Source: Acidimicrobiia bacterium (GTDB lineage: Bacteria > Actinomycetota > Acidimicrobiia > Spongiisociales > Spongiisociaceae). From it: 64,000 nucleotides of DNA. Made by a program: the position numbers and the translations under genes. The stretch lies in the NCBI GenBank assembly GCA_011523635.1, contig WTGI01000059.1:19782-83781 (forward strand), given 5' to 3'. Shown here in pieces: positions 15,718 through 25,345 of this stretch. The first letter of the stretch is position 1. The number at the start of each line of letters is the position of its first letter. The notes below the pieces were generated by a model. It saw only the letters and a list, made by a program, of their open reading frames with translations, did no database searches and had not been told where the DNA came from.

Positions 15718-18042
15718 TCATTGACGGGATGGAGGGGCCAGCACTCTCTCGGGGGTTAGGGGTAGCCGGCTGGCGAGGCCGGGCCGGCCCAGGGCATGTT
15801 CTATCGCCGTGGCAATGGCGGCGGCCACTCCCGGGACGCCTCCCTCGCCCGCTCCCTTGATTCCGAGCGGGTTGGTGGCGGTCGGGTCCTGCTCGCCGAT
15901 TAGAGCGGTCATGTTCGGCGCCTCGGCGAGCGTGGGCAGCAGGTAGTCCATGAACGATCCGCACAAGGGGTTGCCGTCCCCGTCGTAGGCGAACTGCTCG
16001 TACAGCGTGCCTCCTACCGCCTGGATGGCGCCCCCCTCCATCTGTCCCGCCACCAGCATCGGGTTGATCGCCCTCCCGATGTCGTAGTACAGGATCAACT
16101 GCTCGACCACCACCTCGCCCGTCTCCCCATCCACCCGGACGACTGCCAGGTTGGCGCCGCACGGGTAGACCACCCGTTCCGCCTCGAACACCGAGTCCAC
16201 GGCCAGGCCCGGCTCGGACCTTCCGTACTTCGGGGCCGTCACAGGATGGAGCCGGGCTGCGGCCTCGAAGATGGAGAGGCTGAACTCGGGCGATCCGGAT
16301 ACAAAAACGGAGCCGTCCCGGTAGTCCAGGTCGCCTGCGTCCACCTCGAAGTCCACGGCCGCCACCTGCTTGGCGATCCGCACCACTTCGTCGGCGGCCT
16401 GCACCAGGGCGCTGCCTGCGGTCACCGTCGATCGGCTGGCGTAGCTACCGATTCCGTAGGGCGTCCGGTCCGTGTCGAGTAGTTCCACCCGTACCCGGGT
16501 GTGATCCAGCTGGAGCCGTTCGGCCACGATCTGGGCCAGCACCGTGCGGATGCCCTGGCCGACCGAGGAGCATCCCGACCGGACCCGGACCAGACCGTCG
16601 GGATCGACTTCGACCGCGCCGGTCTCCCACGGACCCAAGCCCGACTTCTCCATGAACATCGCCACACCGACCCCGATCTGCTCCCCTGCCTCCCGGCGCT
16701 GCTCGAGCCCCTTCCAGTCGAACGAGCCGACCAGTCGGTCGAGGATGCTCGGGAAGTCGCCGTCGCTGAACAGCATCGGCTCGCCGGTTGACGACAGCGG
16801 GCGGGAGTAGGGGATGCGATCGGGTTTGATCAGGTTGCGGCGCCGCACCTCGACGGGTTCCATGCCGATCTCGTTGGCGTACAGGTCGATGAGCCGCTCC
16901 CGCACGAAGCTGGATTCGAACCTGCCGGGAGCCCGGTAGGTGCCGGTGGGGGTCTTGTTCGTGACCACGCACCGGGCCGTTCCCCGGTATGCCTCCATGT
17001 CGTAGGGGCCGGGGATCATCGACAGGGTCAGGTCCGCCACGCGGATGCTGTGGGTGCGGGCGTAGGCGCCCATGTCCATGTCGAAGTCCGAGGCGATGGC
17101 GGAGATCCGGCCCTCCCGGTCACCCGCGATGCGCGCCCGATGGAACTGCTCGCGGGAGTGGTTTGCCGTTAGGAGGTGTTCCCTGCGGTCCTCGATCCAA
17201 GCCACGGATCGGCCCAGCCGGTCGGCCGCCCACACCGCCAGCACATCCTCGGGATACAGCTCGCCGCGCACCCCGAAGCCTCCCCCCACCGCCGTCTCGC
17301 GCATGCGTAGACGGCCGGGAGGCATGCCCAGGAGCGCGGCGGTGGTGGCCAGGTTCCAATGCGGCACCTTGGTCGCGCCGTGGACGGTGAGCCGTTCGCC
17401 GGCGGGGTCGAACTCGACCACTATGCCCCGCGTCTCCATCGGCACGCCGCTGTGGCGGCCGGTGGCAAGCTCGGCCTCGACCACCACCTCCGCCTCCGCG
17501 AACACCCGTCCCGCGTCGCCGAAGCCGGCTTCGAGGGTGGTGACCAGGTTCTCCGGCTCGAACAGGCGCCGACCGGGCCGGTCCTCGGCCCCGGCATCCA
17601 TCATCACCGGGTGGGTGTCGATGTCGGCGAACACCAGATCGGCGGCGTCCTCCGCCACGTACCGATCCCGAGCCACCACTACCGCCATCGGCTCGCCGAC
17701 GAAGCGCACCCGGTCGTGGGCGATGATCGGCTGGAGGTACGGGGTCACGGTCTCGTCGAACGAAACCCGGGGCGGGATCCTGGGAATGCCACCGAGCGAC
17801 CCGCTCACCTCTTCCGCGGTGAACACCGCCTCTACTCCCGGCACCCGGCGGGCCTCTGAGCAGTCGATGCTCCGCAGCGTGCCGTGGGCGACGGGCGCCC
17901 TCACCACCACCATGGTGAGCATGCCCGGAAGGCGGATATCGGCTACGTAGCGGGCCTTGCCGGCCAGCAGCGGAGGGTCCTCATGGCGCCGGATGGAGCT
18001 TCCGATACCACCGACAGGCGCCGGCCGCTGGTGTGGGGTCAT
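15718..18042 (-). CDS. Molybdenum hydroxylase large (molybdopterin) subunit, xanthine/aldehyde oxidoreductase family, copy 1
   Basis: A 774-residue Mo-binding subunit. It begins with the family entry motif GIGSSIRRHEDPPLLAGKARYVADI, has the GGFGVRGELYPEDVLAVWAA block, a GTYRAPGRFE active-site loop of the xYRGAGR type and the catalytic-Glu motif KGAGEGG near the C-terminus. The loop shows it is not a form I CO dehydrogenase (AYxCSFR). It should hydroxylate a heterocycle or aldehyde. It lies alone on the minus strand, divergent from the FAD-subunit gene with only about 50 bp between starts, and would need to borrow the medium and small subunits from the rightward operon. It resembles copy 3 (21740) more than copy 2 (18946) in these motifs. 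Confidence 0.9.
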   Translation of the reverse strand: MTPHQRPAPVGGIGSSIRRHEDPPLLAGKARYVADIRLPGMLTMVVVRAPVAHGTLRSIDCSEARRVPGVEAVFTAEEVSGSLGGIPRIPPRVSFDETVTPYLQPIIAHDRVRFVGEPMAVVVARDRYVAEDAADLVFADIDTHPVMMDAGAEDRPGRRLFEPENLVTTLEAGFGDAGRVFAEAEVVVEAELATGRHSGVPMETRGIVVEFDPAGERLTVHGATKVPHWNLATTAALLGMPPGRLRMRETAVGGGFGVRGELYPEDVLAVWAADRLGRSVAWIEDRREHLLTANHSREQFHRARIAGDREGRISAIASDFDMDMGAYARTHSIRVADLTLSMIPGPYDMEAYRGTARCVVTNKTPTGTYRAPGRFESSFVRERLIDLYANEIGMEPVEVRRRNLIKPDRIPYSRPLSSTGEPMLFSDGDFPSILDRLVGSFDWKGLEQRREAGEQIGVGVAMFMEKSGLGPWETGAVEVDPDGLVRVRSGCSSVGQGIRTVLAQIVAERLQLDHTRVRVELLDTDRTPYGIGSYASRSTVTAGSALVQAADEVVRIAKQVAAVDFEVDAGDLDYRDGSVFVSGSPEFSLSIFEAAARLHPVTAPKYGRSEPGLAVDSVFEAERVVYPCGANLAVVRVDGETGEVVVEQLILYYDIGRAINPMLVAGQMEGGAIQAVGGTLYEQFAYDGDGNPLCGSFMDYLLPTLAEAPNMTALIGEQDPTATNPLGIKGAGEGGVPGVAAAIATAIEHALGRPGLASRLPLTPERVLAPPSRQ

Positions 18043-18091
18043 GGGTCGGTAAGGCCTCGGGTTGGCGCCCGGATACTACACTCCGGCCCTC

Positions 18092-18949
18092 ATGAAGCCG
18101 GCTCCGTTCGACTACCACCAGGCCCGATCCGTGGCCGAAGCGGTGACCCACCTCGGTGAGTACGGCTACGAGGCAAAGGTCCTGGCCGGCGGCCAGAGCC
18201 TGGTGCCGGCCATGAACTTCCGTCTGGCCCGCCCCGCGGTCCTGGTCGACATCAACCCGCTGGACGAACTCGACTATCTCGAGGAGGACGGAGACACCCT
18301 CCGGATCGGAGCGATGGTCCGCCACGTGACCTTCGAGCGACCGGTCACGGAAGGCCCCACCGGCCGCCTCCTGACCATGGCCGCCCACCACGTCGGACAT
18401 TTACCGATCAGGATCAGGGGTACTTTCGGGGGCAGCCTGGCCCATGCCGACCCCGCCGCGGAGTGGTGCGTGATCGCCCTGCTGCTCGATGCCGAACTGT
18501 CGACCCGGAGCCCGTCCGGTGGTCGTGACATCCCCGTGGAGGGTTTCTTCCAGACCGTCTTCACCACCGCTCTCGAACCCGAGGAGCTCTTGGTCGAGGC
18601 TCGCCTGCCCAAACTCTCCACGCGCACCCGGGTCGGTTTCCAGCAGTTCAGCCGCCGCGCCGGTGACTTCGCCCTGGCCATGGCCGCAGTCGCTTTCGAG
18701 TCCGATGAAGGGCAGGTCGGGAACGCCCGCATCGCGCTCGGTGGAGTGAGTGATCGCCCGCTCCGGGCCGGCGAGGCGGAGCAGGCACTGGAGGGCCAGC
18801 CCGCTACCGAGGAGTCATTCCGCGCTGCCGCCGAGATCGCTGCTCTCGAGATCGACGCCATCGGCGACATCCACGGGTCCGCCGGCTACCGGCGGGACCT
18901 GGTGCGCGCCCTGACCCGACGAGCCCTTGAGCAGGCGATCGCCGCGTGA
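18092..18949 (+). CDS. Molybdenum hydroxylase FAD-binding (medium) subunit
   Basis: A 285-residue CoxM/XdhB-type subunit. The N-terminus MKPAPFDYHQARSVAEAV is the usual family start, so I use ATG 18092 rather than TTG 18062, although no clear ribosome site precedes it. FAD-binding motifs LAGGQSLVPAMNFRLARP (about 41-58) and TFGGSLAHADPAAEW (about 110-124) are intact, and the C-terminal domain follows (ALGGVSDRPLRA). It passes electrons between the 2Fe-2S subunit and the final acceptor. It is the first gene of a medium-large-small-large operon and is the only FAD subunit for three large subunits. Confidence 0.9.
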   Translation: MKPAPFDYHQARSVAEAVTHLGEYGYEAKVLAGGQSLVPAMNFRLARPAVLVDINPLDELDYLEEDGDTLRIGAMVRHVTFERPVTEGPTGRLLTMAAHHVGHLPIRIRGTFGGSLAHADPAAEWCVIALLLDAELSTRSPSGGRDIPVEGFFQTVFTTALEPEELLVEARLPKLSTRTRVGFQQFSRRAGDFALAMAAVAFESDEGQVGNARIALGGVSDRPLRAGEAEQALEGQPATEESFRAAAEIAALEIDAIGDIHGSAGYRRDLVRALTRRALEQAIAA

Positions 18950-21264
18950 TCCCGTGGATCGGGCAGCCGCTCCCGCGCTTCGAGGATCCGCCCCTACTCA
19001 CCGGCGAGGGCCGGTTCGTGGCCGACCTCACCAGGGATGCCTCGTTCCTACGGTTTGTCCGTAGCCCGGTCGCCCACGGCCGGATCGTTTCCATTTCGGC
19101 GCCCGAGGGGATCACCGCCTTCACCGCCGAGGATCTGAAGGAGGTGCGTCCCATCCGGCCGCTGCTCCACCGGCCGGACTTCCACCCCATCGAGCAGCCG
19201 GTGCTGGCTTCCGGCAAGGTCCGATTCGTGGGTGAGCCCGTCGCGGTAGTGGTGGCGGGCACGCCCGAGGAGGCGGAGGATGCCGCCGAGCAGGTCTTCG
19301 TGGACATCGAGCCGGAGGATTGCGTGATCAACGCCCCCGAAGCGCTCCGTCCGGGAGCGCCGGCCGTTCACGACCACCTGGAGGGCAACGTGGTGGTAGA
19401 CGCCCGCTTCGAGACCGAGCGGGTCGACGAGGTCTTCTCCGGCGCCGCGGTGGTGGTGGACTTCGATCTACGTTCCCGGCGCCAGAACGCCCTCCCTTTG
19501 GAGGCTCGAGGCTCCATCGCCGCCTACGACCCCCGTTCGGGGCGGACCACCCTTACCGCTTCCGTCCAGTCGCCTCACGTGGTCCGCACCGTCCTGGCCG
19601 ACCTGCTCGGCATGCCCGAGTCGGACCTCAGGGTGGTGGTCCCGGATGTGGGAGGAGCGTTCGGGCAGAAGTTCTGCCTGGCGCCGGAGGATGTGGTGAC
19701 GGCCTGGGTGGCGCGACGGCTCCGGACCACGGTGTCATGGGTGGAGGACCGGCGCGAGAACCTGATGTCGTCCTTCCACAGCCGCGACCACCACTACCGG
19801 GTACGGGGCGCATTCGGCGCGGACGCCCGGCTGCTGGCGGTGGATGCCGACCTGCTATGCAACATCGGCGCCTACTCCTGCTACCCGGTGACCTGCGGGG
19901 TGGAGCCGCTGATGGCGCTGGCCGAGTTCCCCGGACCCTACGACTTCCGCACCTACCGGGTCCGGTCCCGCGGCGTCACCACCAACACCTGCCCGATGGC
20001 GCCCTACCGGGGGGTGTCGAGACCGGTGATCACCCTGGCCATGGAGCGCCTCATGGACCTGGCGGCGGTCCGCTTCGGGATCGAGCCCGCCGAGATCAGG
20101 CGGCGCAACCTGATAACGGAGTTCCCCTACGCCTCGGCCACCGGCCTGATGTACGACGAGGGTTCCTACGTGGAGTCCCTGGACCGGGCTGTCGAGGCGA
20201 TAGGCCTGGAGGACTTCCGGGGCCGCCAGGCGGTGGCCCGGTCCGAGGGCCGCTACCTCGGGATCGGCTTCTCCGTGTTCTCGGAGCGCACCGGCTACGG
20301 GACATCGGCCTTCGCCGCCCGGAGCATGGACGTGACACCCGGATACGAGACCGTGGACCTGGCCATGGACCCGTCCGGCAACGTGGAGGCCCGATTGGGG
20401 GCCTCGCCGCACGGCCAGGGTTTGGAGACCACCCTCGCCCAGTTGATCGGGGACCGACTGGGTGTCGAGCCGGCTCGGGTCCGGATCGTTCACGGCGACA
20501 CCGACCGCACGCCCTACGGATGGGGTACGTTCGCCAGCAGGTCCCTGGTCATCGCCGGGGGAGCGGCCCGCCTGGCGTCCGACCGGCTCCGGGCCAAGCT
20601 GGCCGCCATCGCTTCCGCGGAGTTGGAGGCGGCGCCGGAGGACATCGTCATCCGGGCAGGCAGGGCGACCGTGAGGGGTACGGATGCCGGGATCGAGGTG
20701 GGGGACCTGGCCCGCCTCGCCTACCACTCCAGCCACCGCTTGGCCGCTGGCATGGATCCCGGACTCACCGCCACGGCCACCTACGACCCGGCCGGGACCT
20801 TTTCCAACGCCTGCCATGTGGCAACGGTGGAGGTGGACCCGGAGACAGGCGGGGTCAGGGTGGACCGGTTCGTGGTGGTGGAGGACGCCGGGCGCCTCAT
20901 CAACCCGATGATCGTGGACGGGCAACTCCACGGCGGGATCACCCAGGGGATCGCCGGAGCCCTGTACGAGGAGATCCGCTACGACGGGGAGGGCAACATC
21001 CTCACCACCTCGCTCATGGACTTCCTGCCGCCCACCCTGGCCGAGGTTCCCACCATCGAGGTCCACCACCTGGAGACCATCTCCGAAGCCACCATCACCG
21101 GCGCCAAGGGCTTGGGAGAGGGGGGCACGATCGGCGCCCCGGCCGCCGTCATCAACGCGGTCGCCGATGCGCTCCGTCCCCTCGGCGTCGAGATCGCCGA
21201 GGTTCCGGCAACCCCGTCCCGGCTGCGTAGGCTGGTAAGCGAGAGGGAGAGGATTCCCGCATGA
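18946..21264 (+). CDS. Molybdenum hydroxylase large (molybdopterin) subunit, copy 2
   Basis: A 772-residue Mo subunit beginning at GTG 18946, which overlaps the preceding stop (GTGA). It shows IGQPLPRFEDPPLLTGEGRFVADL, GGAFGQKFCLAPEDVVTAWVA, the active-site loop APYRGVSRP and the catalytic motif KGLGEGG. The loop differs from the GTYRAPGR of copies 1 and 3, and the entry motif lacks the GSS signature, so it is the divergent paralogue and probably acts on a different substrate. It belongs to the aldehyde oxidase/xanthine dehydrogenase group rather than form I CO dehydrogenase. It sits directly between the FAD and iron-sulfur subunits, so it is the natural partner of both. Confidence 0.9.
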   Translation: MIPWIGQPLPRFEDPPLLTGEGRFVADLTRDASFLRFVRSPVAHGRIVSISAPEGITAFTAEDLKEVRPIRPLLHRPDFHPIEQPVLASGKVRFVGEPVAVVVAGTPEEAEDAAEQVFVDIEPEDCVINAPEALRPGAPAVHDHLEGNVVVDARFETERVDEVFSGAAVVVDFDLRSRRQNALPLEARGSIAAYDPRSGRTTLTASVQSPHVVRTVLADLLGMPESDLRVVVPDVGGAFGQKFCLAPEDVVTAWVARRLRTTVSWVEDRRENLMSSFHSRDHHYRVRGAFGADARLLAVDADLLCNIGAYSCYPVTCGVEPLMALAEFPGPYDFRTYRVRSRGVTTNTCPMAPYRGVSRPVITLAMERLMDLAAVRFGIEPAEIRRRNLITEFPYASATGLMYDEGSYVESLDRAVEAIGLEDFRGRQAVARSEGRYLGIGFSVFSERTGYGTSAFAARSMDVTPGYETVDLAMDPSGNVEARLGASPHGQGLETTLAQLIGDRLGVEPARVRIVHGDTDRTPYGWGTFASRSLVIAGGAARLASDRLRAKLAAIASAELEAAPEDIVIRAGRATVRGTDAGIEVGDLARLAYHSSHRLAAGMDPGLTATATYDPAGTFSNACHVATVEVDPETGGVRVDRFVVVEDAGRLINPMIVDGQLHGGITQGIAGALYEEIRYDGEGNILTTSLMDFLPPTLAEVPTIEVHHLETISEATITGAKGLGEGGTIGAPAAVINAVADALRPLGVEIAEVPATPSRLRRLVSERERIPA

Positions 21265-21743
21265 GCGAGCGAACCAAGGTCGAGGTCACCCTCGCGGTCA
21301 ACGGCCGGTCCTACCGGGTCCTGGTGGAGCCCCGGCGCACCCTGGCCGACACGCTCAGGGACGATTGCGGCCTCACGGGAACCCACCTGGGGTGCGAGCA
21401 CGGCGTGTGCGGGGCCTGCACGATCCTGGCCGACGGCCAACCGGTCCGGTCCTGCCTGATGTTCGCCGTCCAGTGCGAGGGCATGGACCTTCGCACGGTC
21501 GAGGACCTGGCCGACGGTGAGCGGCTCCATCCGATCCAGCAGGCCTTCTGGGACAACCACGGGCTCCAGTGTGGCTTCTGCACTCCGGGGTTCCTGATGC
21601 TGGCGGCCGGGTACCTGGAGCAGAATCCCGATCCCGACGAAGAGGAGCTGCGGGCCGTGCTGTCCTCCAACCTGTGCCGCTGCACCGGGTACCAGAACAT
21701 ACTGAAGTCGGTGCGCCAGGCCGCCGAGGTCATGCGGGGATGA
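21261..21743 (+). CDS. Molybdenum hydroxylase 2Fe-2S (small) subunit
   Basis: A 160-residue CoxS/XdhC-type subunit. The plant-ferredoxin-like cluster is formed by CEHGVCGACTILADGQPVRSC (Cys at about 50, 55, 58 and 70) and the second cluster by CGFCTPGFLM and CRCTGY near 108-145. Both are complete, so two 2Fe-2S centres are expected. It overlaps the copy 2 large subunit by four bases upstream and copy 3 by four bases downstream. It should connect the Mo centre of whichever large subunit is present to the FAD subunit. Confidence 0.93.
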   Translation: MSERTKVEVTLAVNGRSYRVLVEPRRTLADTLRDDCGLTGTHLGCEHGVCGACTILADGQPVRSCLMFAVQCEGMDLRTVEDLADGERLHPIQQAFWDNHGLQCGFCTPGFLMLAAGYLEQNPDPDEEELRAVLSSNLCRCTGYQNILKSVRQAAEVMRG

Positions 21744-24103
21744 GCTATGTCGGTAGCTCGGTCAAGAGGATCGAGGACCGACCACTACTGACAGGAAGGG
21801 CCCGGTTCGCGGCCGACCTGTCCCTTCCCGACCAGCTGCACATGAGGGTGGTGCGTTCCCCGGTGGCCCACGGCCGGTTGCTGGAGATCGACACCTCGGA
21901 GGCCCTTGCCATGGACGGGGTGGAGGCGGTCTGGACACGTGATGACGTCCGGGATGTACCGCCGATCGACTTCCGTATGCCCTGGGTGGAAGGTCTGGAA
22001 CGGTTCCGCCAACCCATCCTCGCCGGCGACCACGTTCGCTACGTGGGGGAGCCGTTCGCGATCGTGCTGGCCGAGGACCCCTACCTGGCCGAGGACGCAG
22101 CCGAACTGGTCTTCGCCCAAATCGAGGAGCTCGATCCGGTGGTCGATCCGGTGGCGGCCGGGCCGGCGGCCACCGAGACGACGGTGGTGGAGAAGGCTTA
22201 CGGGGACCTCGAGGGAGCGTTCGGGGATGCTCCGGTCGTCGTGGAGATGGAACTGGCGGTGGGGAGGCACTCCGGGGTGCCCATGGAGACCAGGGGAGCG
22301 GTGGCTCACTACGACGCGACAAGGTCGGTGCTGGAGATGTTCGGCGCCGCCAAGGTGCCCCACCACAACCGGGCCGCCATAGCCTCGATGCTCGGCCTGC
22401 CACTCGGCGCCGTCGTTCTCCGGGAGGGTCACGTCGGAGGGGGGTTCGGGATCAGGGGAGAGCTCTATCCGGAGGACGTGCTGGTGTGCCTGACCGCCCT
22501 CCGCCTGGGGCGCCCCGTCCGCTGGGTGGAGGATCGCCGGGAGCACATGCTGGCCGCCAACCACTCCCGCGATCAGGTCCACCGGATAAGGGCGGCGGTG
22601 GAACCCGACGGCTGGATCAGGGGTGTTGTCGACGAGTTCTGGGTGGACCAGGGGGCCTACCTGCGGACCCATCAGGTGACGGTCACCGAGCTCACCACCT
22701 CTATGCTCCCGGGGCCGTACGCCTGGCCCGCATACCGGAGCCGCGGCCATGTGATGCTCAGCAACAAGACCCCATGCGGTACCTACCGGGCCCCCGGCCG
22801 GTACGAGAGCACTTTCGTCCGCGAGCGCCTGATCGACGTCATAGCGCACCGGCTCGGTCTCGACCCGGCCGAGGTTCGCCGCCGCAACCTGGTCCTGCCG
22901 GAGCGCATGCCCTTCAAACGGGGGATCACCGCGCTCGGTACCGAGTTGACCTACGACTCCGGCGACTACCCGGGTCTCCTGGATCGGACCCTCGAGTACC
23001 TGGACTACGAGCGGTTGACGGCCGACCTCGCCCGGAGGCGGTCGGATGGCGAGTTGGTGGGCCTCGGCATGGGGTTCTTCGTGGAGAAGAGCGGTCTCGG
23101 TCCGTTCGACGGGGTCAGGGTCACCGTGGACGAGGCGGGAGACGTACTGGTGATCACCGGCGTGGCCTCGATCGGTCAGGGCGTCGAGACGGTGCTGGCG
23201 CAGGTGTGCGCCGACACGCTGGGCGTGGAAATCGGATCGATCCGGGTACGACACGGCCAGACCGACGACCTCCCCTACGGGATGGGCGCCTTCGCCAGCC
23301 GGGTCACCGTCATGTCCGGCTCCGCCACCCTGATCGCTGCCCGCCGCGTGCGGCGCAAGGCCTTGGATGTGGCGGCCTCGGTGCTGGAGGCCGATCCGGG
23401 TGACCTCACCATCGACGGGGGCCGGGTATTCGTCCGGGGCTCGCCGGGCGGCCCGGCCATCACGCTGGGCGAGGTGGCGCAGAGGCTCCGTCCCGGCATG
23501 ACCGGTGGCGAGCCCGGCCTCACCGCCGAGGGCTGGTTCCAGGCGGACCACATGGTCTATCCCTACGGCATCCACGCCGCGGTCGTCCGGGTGGATCCTG
23601 ACTCCGGCCTGGTCGAGGTGGAACGGCTCGTGGTGGCCTACGAGGTCGGCAAGGCGGTCAACCCGGAACTGGTCAACGGCCAGATTGCCGGCGGCGCCGC
23701 CCAGGGCATCGGGGGCGCGCTGCTCGAGGACTTCGCCTATGACGAGGCCGGCCAGCCCCTGGCCGCCACGTTCATGGACTACCTGATGCCGACCGTCACC
23801 GAGATGCCGGAAGTGGAGGTGCTGCTGCTCGAGGAAGCGCCCAGCCCGCTCAACCCGCTCGGCGTCAAGGGAGCGGGTGAGGGAGGCATCACCGCGGTAG
23901 GGGCGGCCGTCGCGAACGCCGTGGCCGACGCGCTGGGATGTCCTGAGAACGTGACCCGCCTGCCGCTGGGTCCGGAGCGGGTCCGCCGGATCGTTGCCGA
24001 CACCGACCGAGGAAGCGGCCGGCGCTCGGCGGGACTCGCTTTCGATCGGTCTCCCAGCGGGCCGCGAAGCTCAGGCCTAGTCAAGCCCGGCGCTTACCGC
24101 TAG
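21740..24103 (+). CDS. Molybdenum hydroxylase large (molybdopterin) subunit, copy 3
   Basis: A 787-residue Mo subunit starting at ATG 21740 inside the preceding stop (ATGA), giving MSYVGSSVKRIEDRPLLTGR as expected; the frame is open further upstream to 21569 but that part is out-of-frame reading of the small-subunit gene. Motifs: GGGFGIRGELYPEDVLVCLTA, loop GTYRAPGRYE, catalytic KGAGEGGITAVGAAVANAVAD. It is closest to copy 1 in all these blocks. The last 23 bp overlap tail-to-tail with the M20 amidohydrolase gene on the other strand, so its C-terminal tail is unusually long and variable. Confidence 0.9.
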   Translation: MSYVGSSVKRIEDRPLLTGRARFAADLSLPDQLHMRVVRSPVAHGRLLEIDTSEALAMDGVEAVWTRDDVRDVPPIDFRMPWVEGLERFRQPILAGDHVRYVGEPFAIVLAEDPYLAEDAAELVFAQIEELDPVVDPVAAGPAATETTVVEKAYGDLEGAFGDAPVVVEMELAVGRHSGVPMETRGAVAHYDATRSVLEMFGAAKVPHHNRAAIASMLGLPLGAVVLREGHVGGGFGIRGELYPEDVLVCLTALRLGRPVRWVEDRREHMLAANHSRDQVHRIRAAVEPDGWIRGVVDEFWVDQGAYLRTHQVTVTELTTSMLPGPYAWPAYRSRGHVMLSNKTPCGTYRAPGRYESTFVRERLIDVIAHRLGLDPAEVRRRNLVLPERMPFKRGITALGTELTYDSGDYPGLLDRTLEYLDYERLTADLARRRSDGELVGLGMGFFVEKSGLGPFDGVRVTVDEAGDVLVITGVASIGQGVETVLAQVCADTLGVEIGSIRVRHGQTDDLPYGMGAFASRVTVMSGSATLIAARRVRRKALDVAASVLEADPGDLTIDGGRVFVRGSPGGPAITLGEVAQRLRPGMTGGEPGLTAEGWFQADHMVYPYGIHAAVVRVDPDSGLVEVERLVVAYEVGKAVNPELVNGQIAGGAAQGIGGALLEDFAYDEAGQPLAATFMDYLMPTVTEMPEVEVLLLEEAPSPLNPLGVKGAGEGGITAVGAAVANAVADALGCPENVTRLPLGPERVRRIVADTDRGSGRRSAGLAFDRSPSGPRSSGLVKPGAYR

Positions 24104-25277
24104 CCATTGCTATCGCACCGTGCAGGGCCGTGCCGATGATCATCGCCTCCTCGTCGAAGACGGCCCGGTCGGAGTGCAACCCTGGTGCCCGGCCCGGTTC
24201 CAGCTCGGGAGGGCAGGCCCCGAGGAACGACATGGTTCCCGGGACTTCCCGGAGCACGTAACCCCAGTCCTCGGCGGCCATGATCGGCGAGTTCATCCAC
24301 ACAACGCGATCGTTGCCCAGGGTGTCGCGGGCCACCGTGTCCACCCACGCCGTGTGATCGGGGTCGTTGACGGTCACCGGATATCCCAGGTTGAGTTCCA
24401 CCTCGGCCTCCATGCCGTGGGCAGCGGCGATGCTCGGGACCACCCGGGTGATCAGGGCGTGTAGCTGCTCGCGGCTGTCTTCGGAGACGGCTCGGATCGT
24501 TGCGACCATTGAGGCGGTCTCCGGGATCACGTTGTGGGTGGTCCCGGCGACGACGTGGGCAAACGTGATCACGCCCGGATCGAAGACGTTGATCCGCCGG
24601 GTGATTGCGGTCTGCGTGGCCAGGACGATCTCCGCAGCCACCGGAATCGGGTCGTAGGCGAGGTAGGGGGCCGAGGCATGGCCTCCCTTGCCCCGTATCG
24701 TGACCCGCGCCTCGTCGGCGGAAGCGAGTTGCGGGCCCCCGCGGTGGAGCACCATTCCGGTGGGCGTCCAGGTGTTCACATGAATGGCGAAGGCGCTGGA
24801 GGGCCGGTCCGTGACCGTGGACAGCAGGCCCTCTTCGAGCATGAAACGCGCCCCGGCGAAGCCCTCCTCGCCGGGCTGGAACATGAACAGCACCGTACCC
24901 GCCAGGTCGGACCTCATCGAGGACAGCAACCGGGCTGCCCCCACCAGCATGGCGGTGTGCAGGTCATGCCCGCAGGCGTGCATGAAGCCGTCATGGCGAC
25001 TGGCGAACCCGAGGCCGGTCGCTTCCGTGACCGGCAAGGCGTCCATGTCGGCCCGCAGCAGGGTCACCGGGCCGGGATGATCACCCTCCAGCACCGCCAC
25101 GATCCCGCTGGTGGTCTCGTGTGCCACGATGTCGAGAGGCAGGCCTTCCAGTGCCTCGAGCACGATCCGGCGGGTCTCCGGGAGGTGGTTGCCCTGCTCG
25201 GGGAATCGATGGAGTAGCCGCCGCAGGTCGACCAGATCCGGGAAGAGGCGCTCGGCGGATGCTCGGAGGTCGGGCAC
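24081..25277 (-). CDS. M20-family metal-dependent amidohydrolase (hippurate/IAA-amino-acid hydrolase type)
   Basis: A 398-residue zinc-type amidohydrolase. It has DMDALPV near 78, the metal motif HACGHDLHTAM (100-110), FQPGEEGFAGARFMLEEG with the catalytic Glu pair, and the bacterial dimerisation domain (VTIRGKGGHASAPYLAYDPI). The family cleaves N-acyl amino acids, hippurate and similar amides. The GTG start at 25277 is preceded eight bases upstream by a TAGCAT box on the minus strand (25291-25286), consistent with a very short or absent leader. It overlaps the molybdenum-hydroxylase copy 3 gene by 23 bp at the 3' ends. Confidence 0.9.
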   Translation of the reverse strand: MPDLRASAERLFPDLVDLRRLLHRFPEQGNHLPETRRIVLEALEGLPLDIVAHETTSGIVAVLEGDHPGPVTLLRADMDALPVTEATGLGFASRHDGFMHACGHDLHTAMLVGAARLLSSMRSDLAGTVLFMFQPGEEGFAGARFMLEEGLLSTVTDRPSSAFAIHVNTWTPTGMVLHRGGPQLASADEARVTIRGKGGHASAPYLAYDPIPVAAEIVLATQTAITRRINVFDPGVITFAHVVAGTTHNVIPETASMVATIRAVSEDSREQLHALITRVVPSIAAAHGMEAEVELNLGYPVTVNDPDHTAWVDTVARDTLGNDRVVWMNSPIMAAEDWGYVLREVPGTMSFLGACPPELEPGRAPGLHSDRAVFDEEAMIIGTALHGAIAMASGKRRA

Positions 25278-25345
25278 GGTGCCGCATGCTACCCGCTCTG
25301 CGACCTGTGGGATCGGCGCCGTAACATGGCGCGGGACGTTGATGG

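Noticed and set aside
21785..23575. A 596-codon open frame opposite molybdenum-hydroxylase copy 3
   Set aside because: No domain, His/Gly/Pro/Arg-rich composition typical of antisense reading of GC-rich genes; the plus strand has the complete Mo-subunit motifs.
15718..24103. Form I carbon monoxide dehydrogenase
   Set aside because: None of the three large subunits has the AYxCSFR active-site loop; they have xYRAPGR/xYRGVSR loops of the broader xanthine/aldehyde oxidoreductase group.
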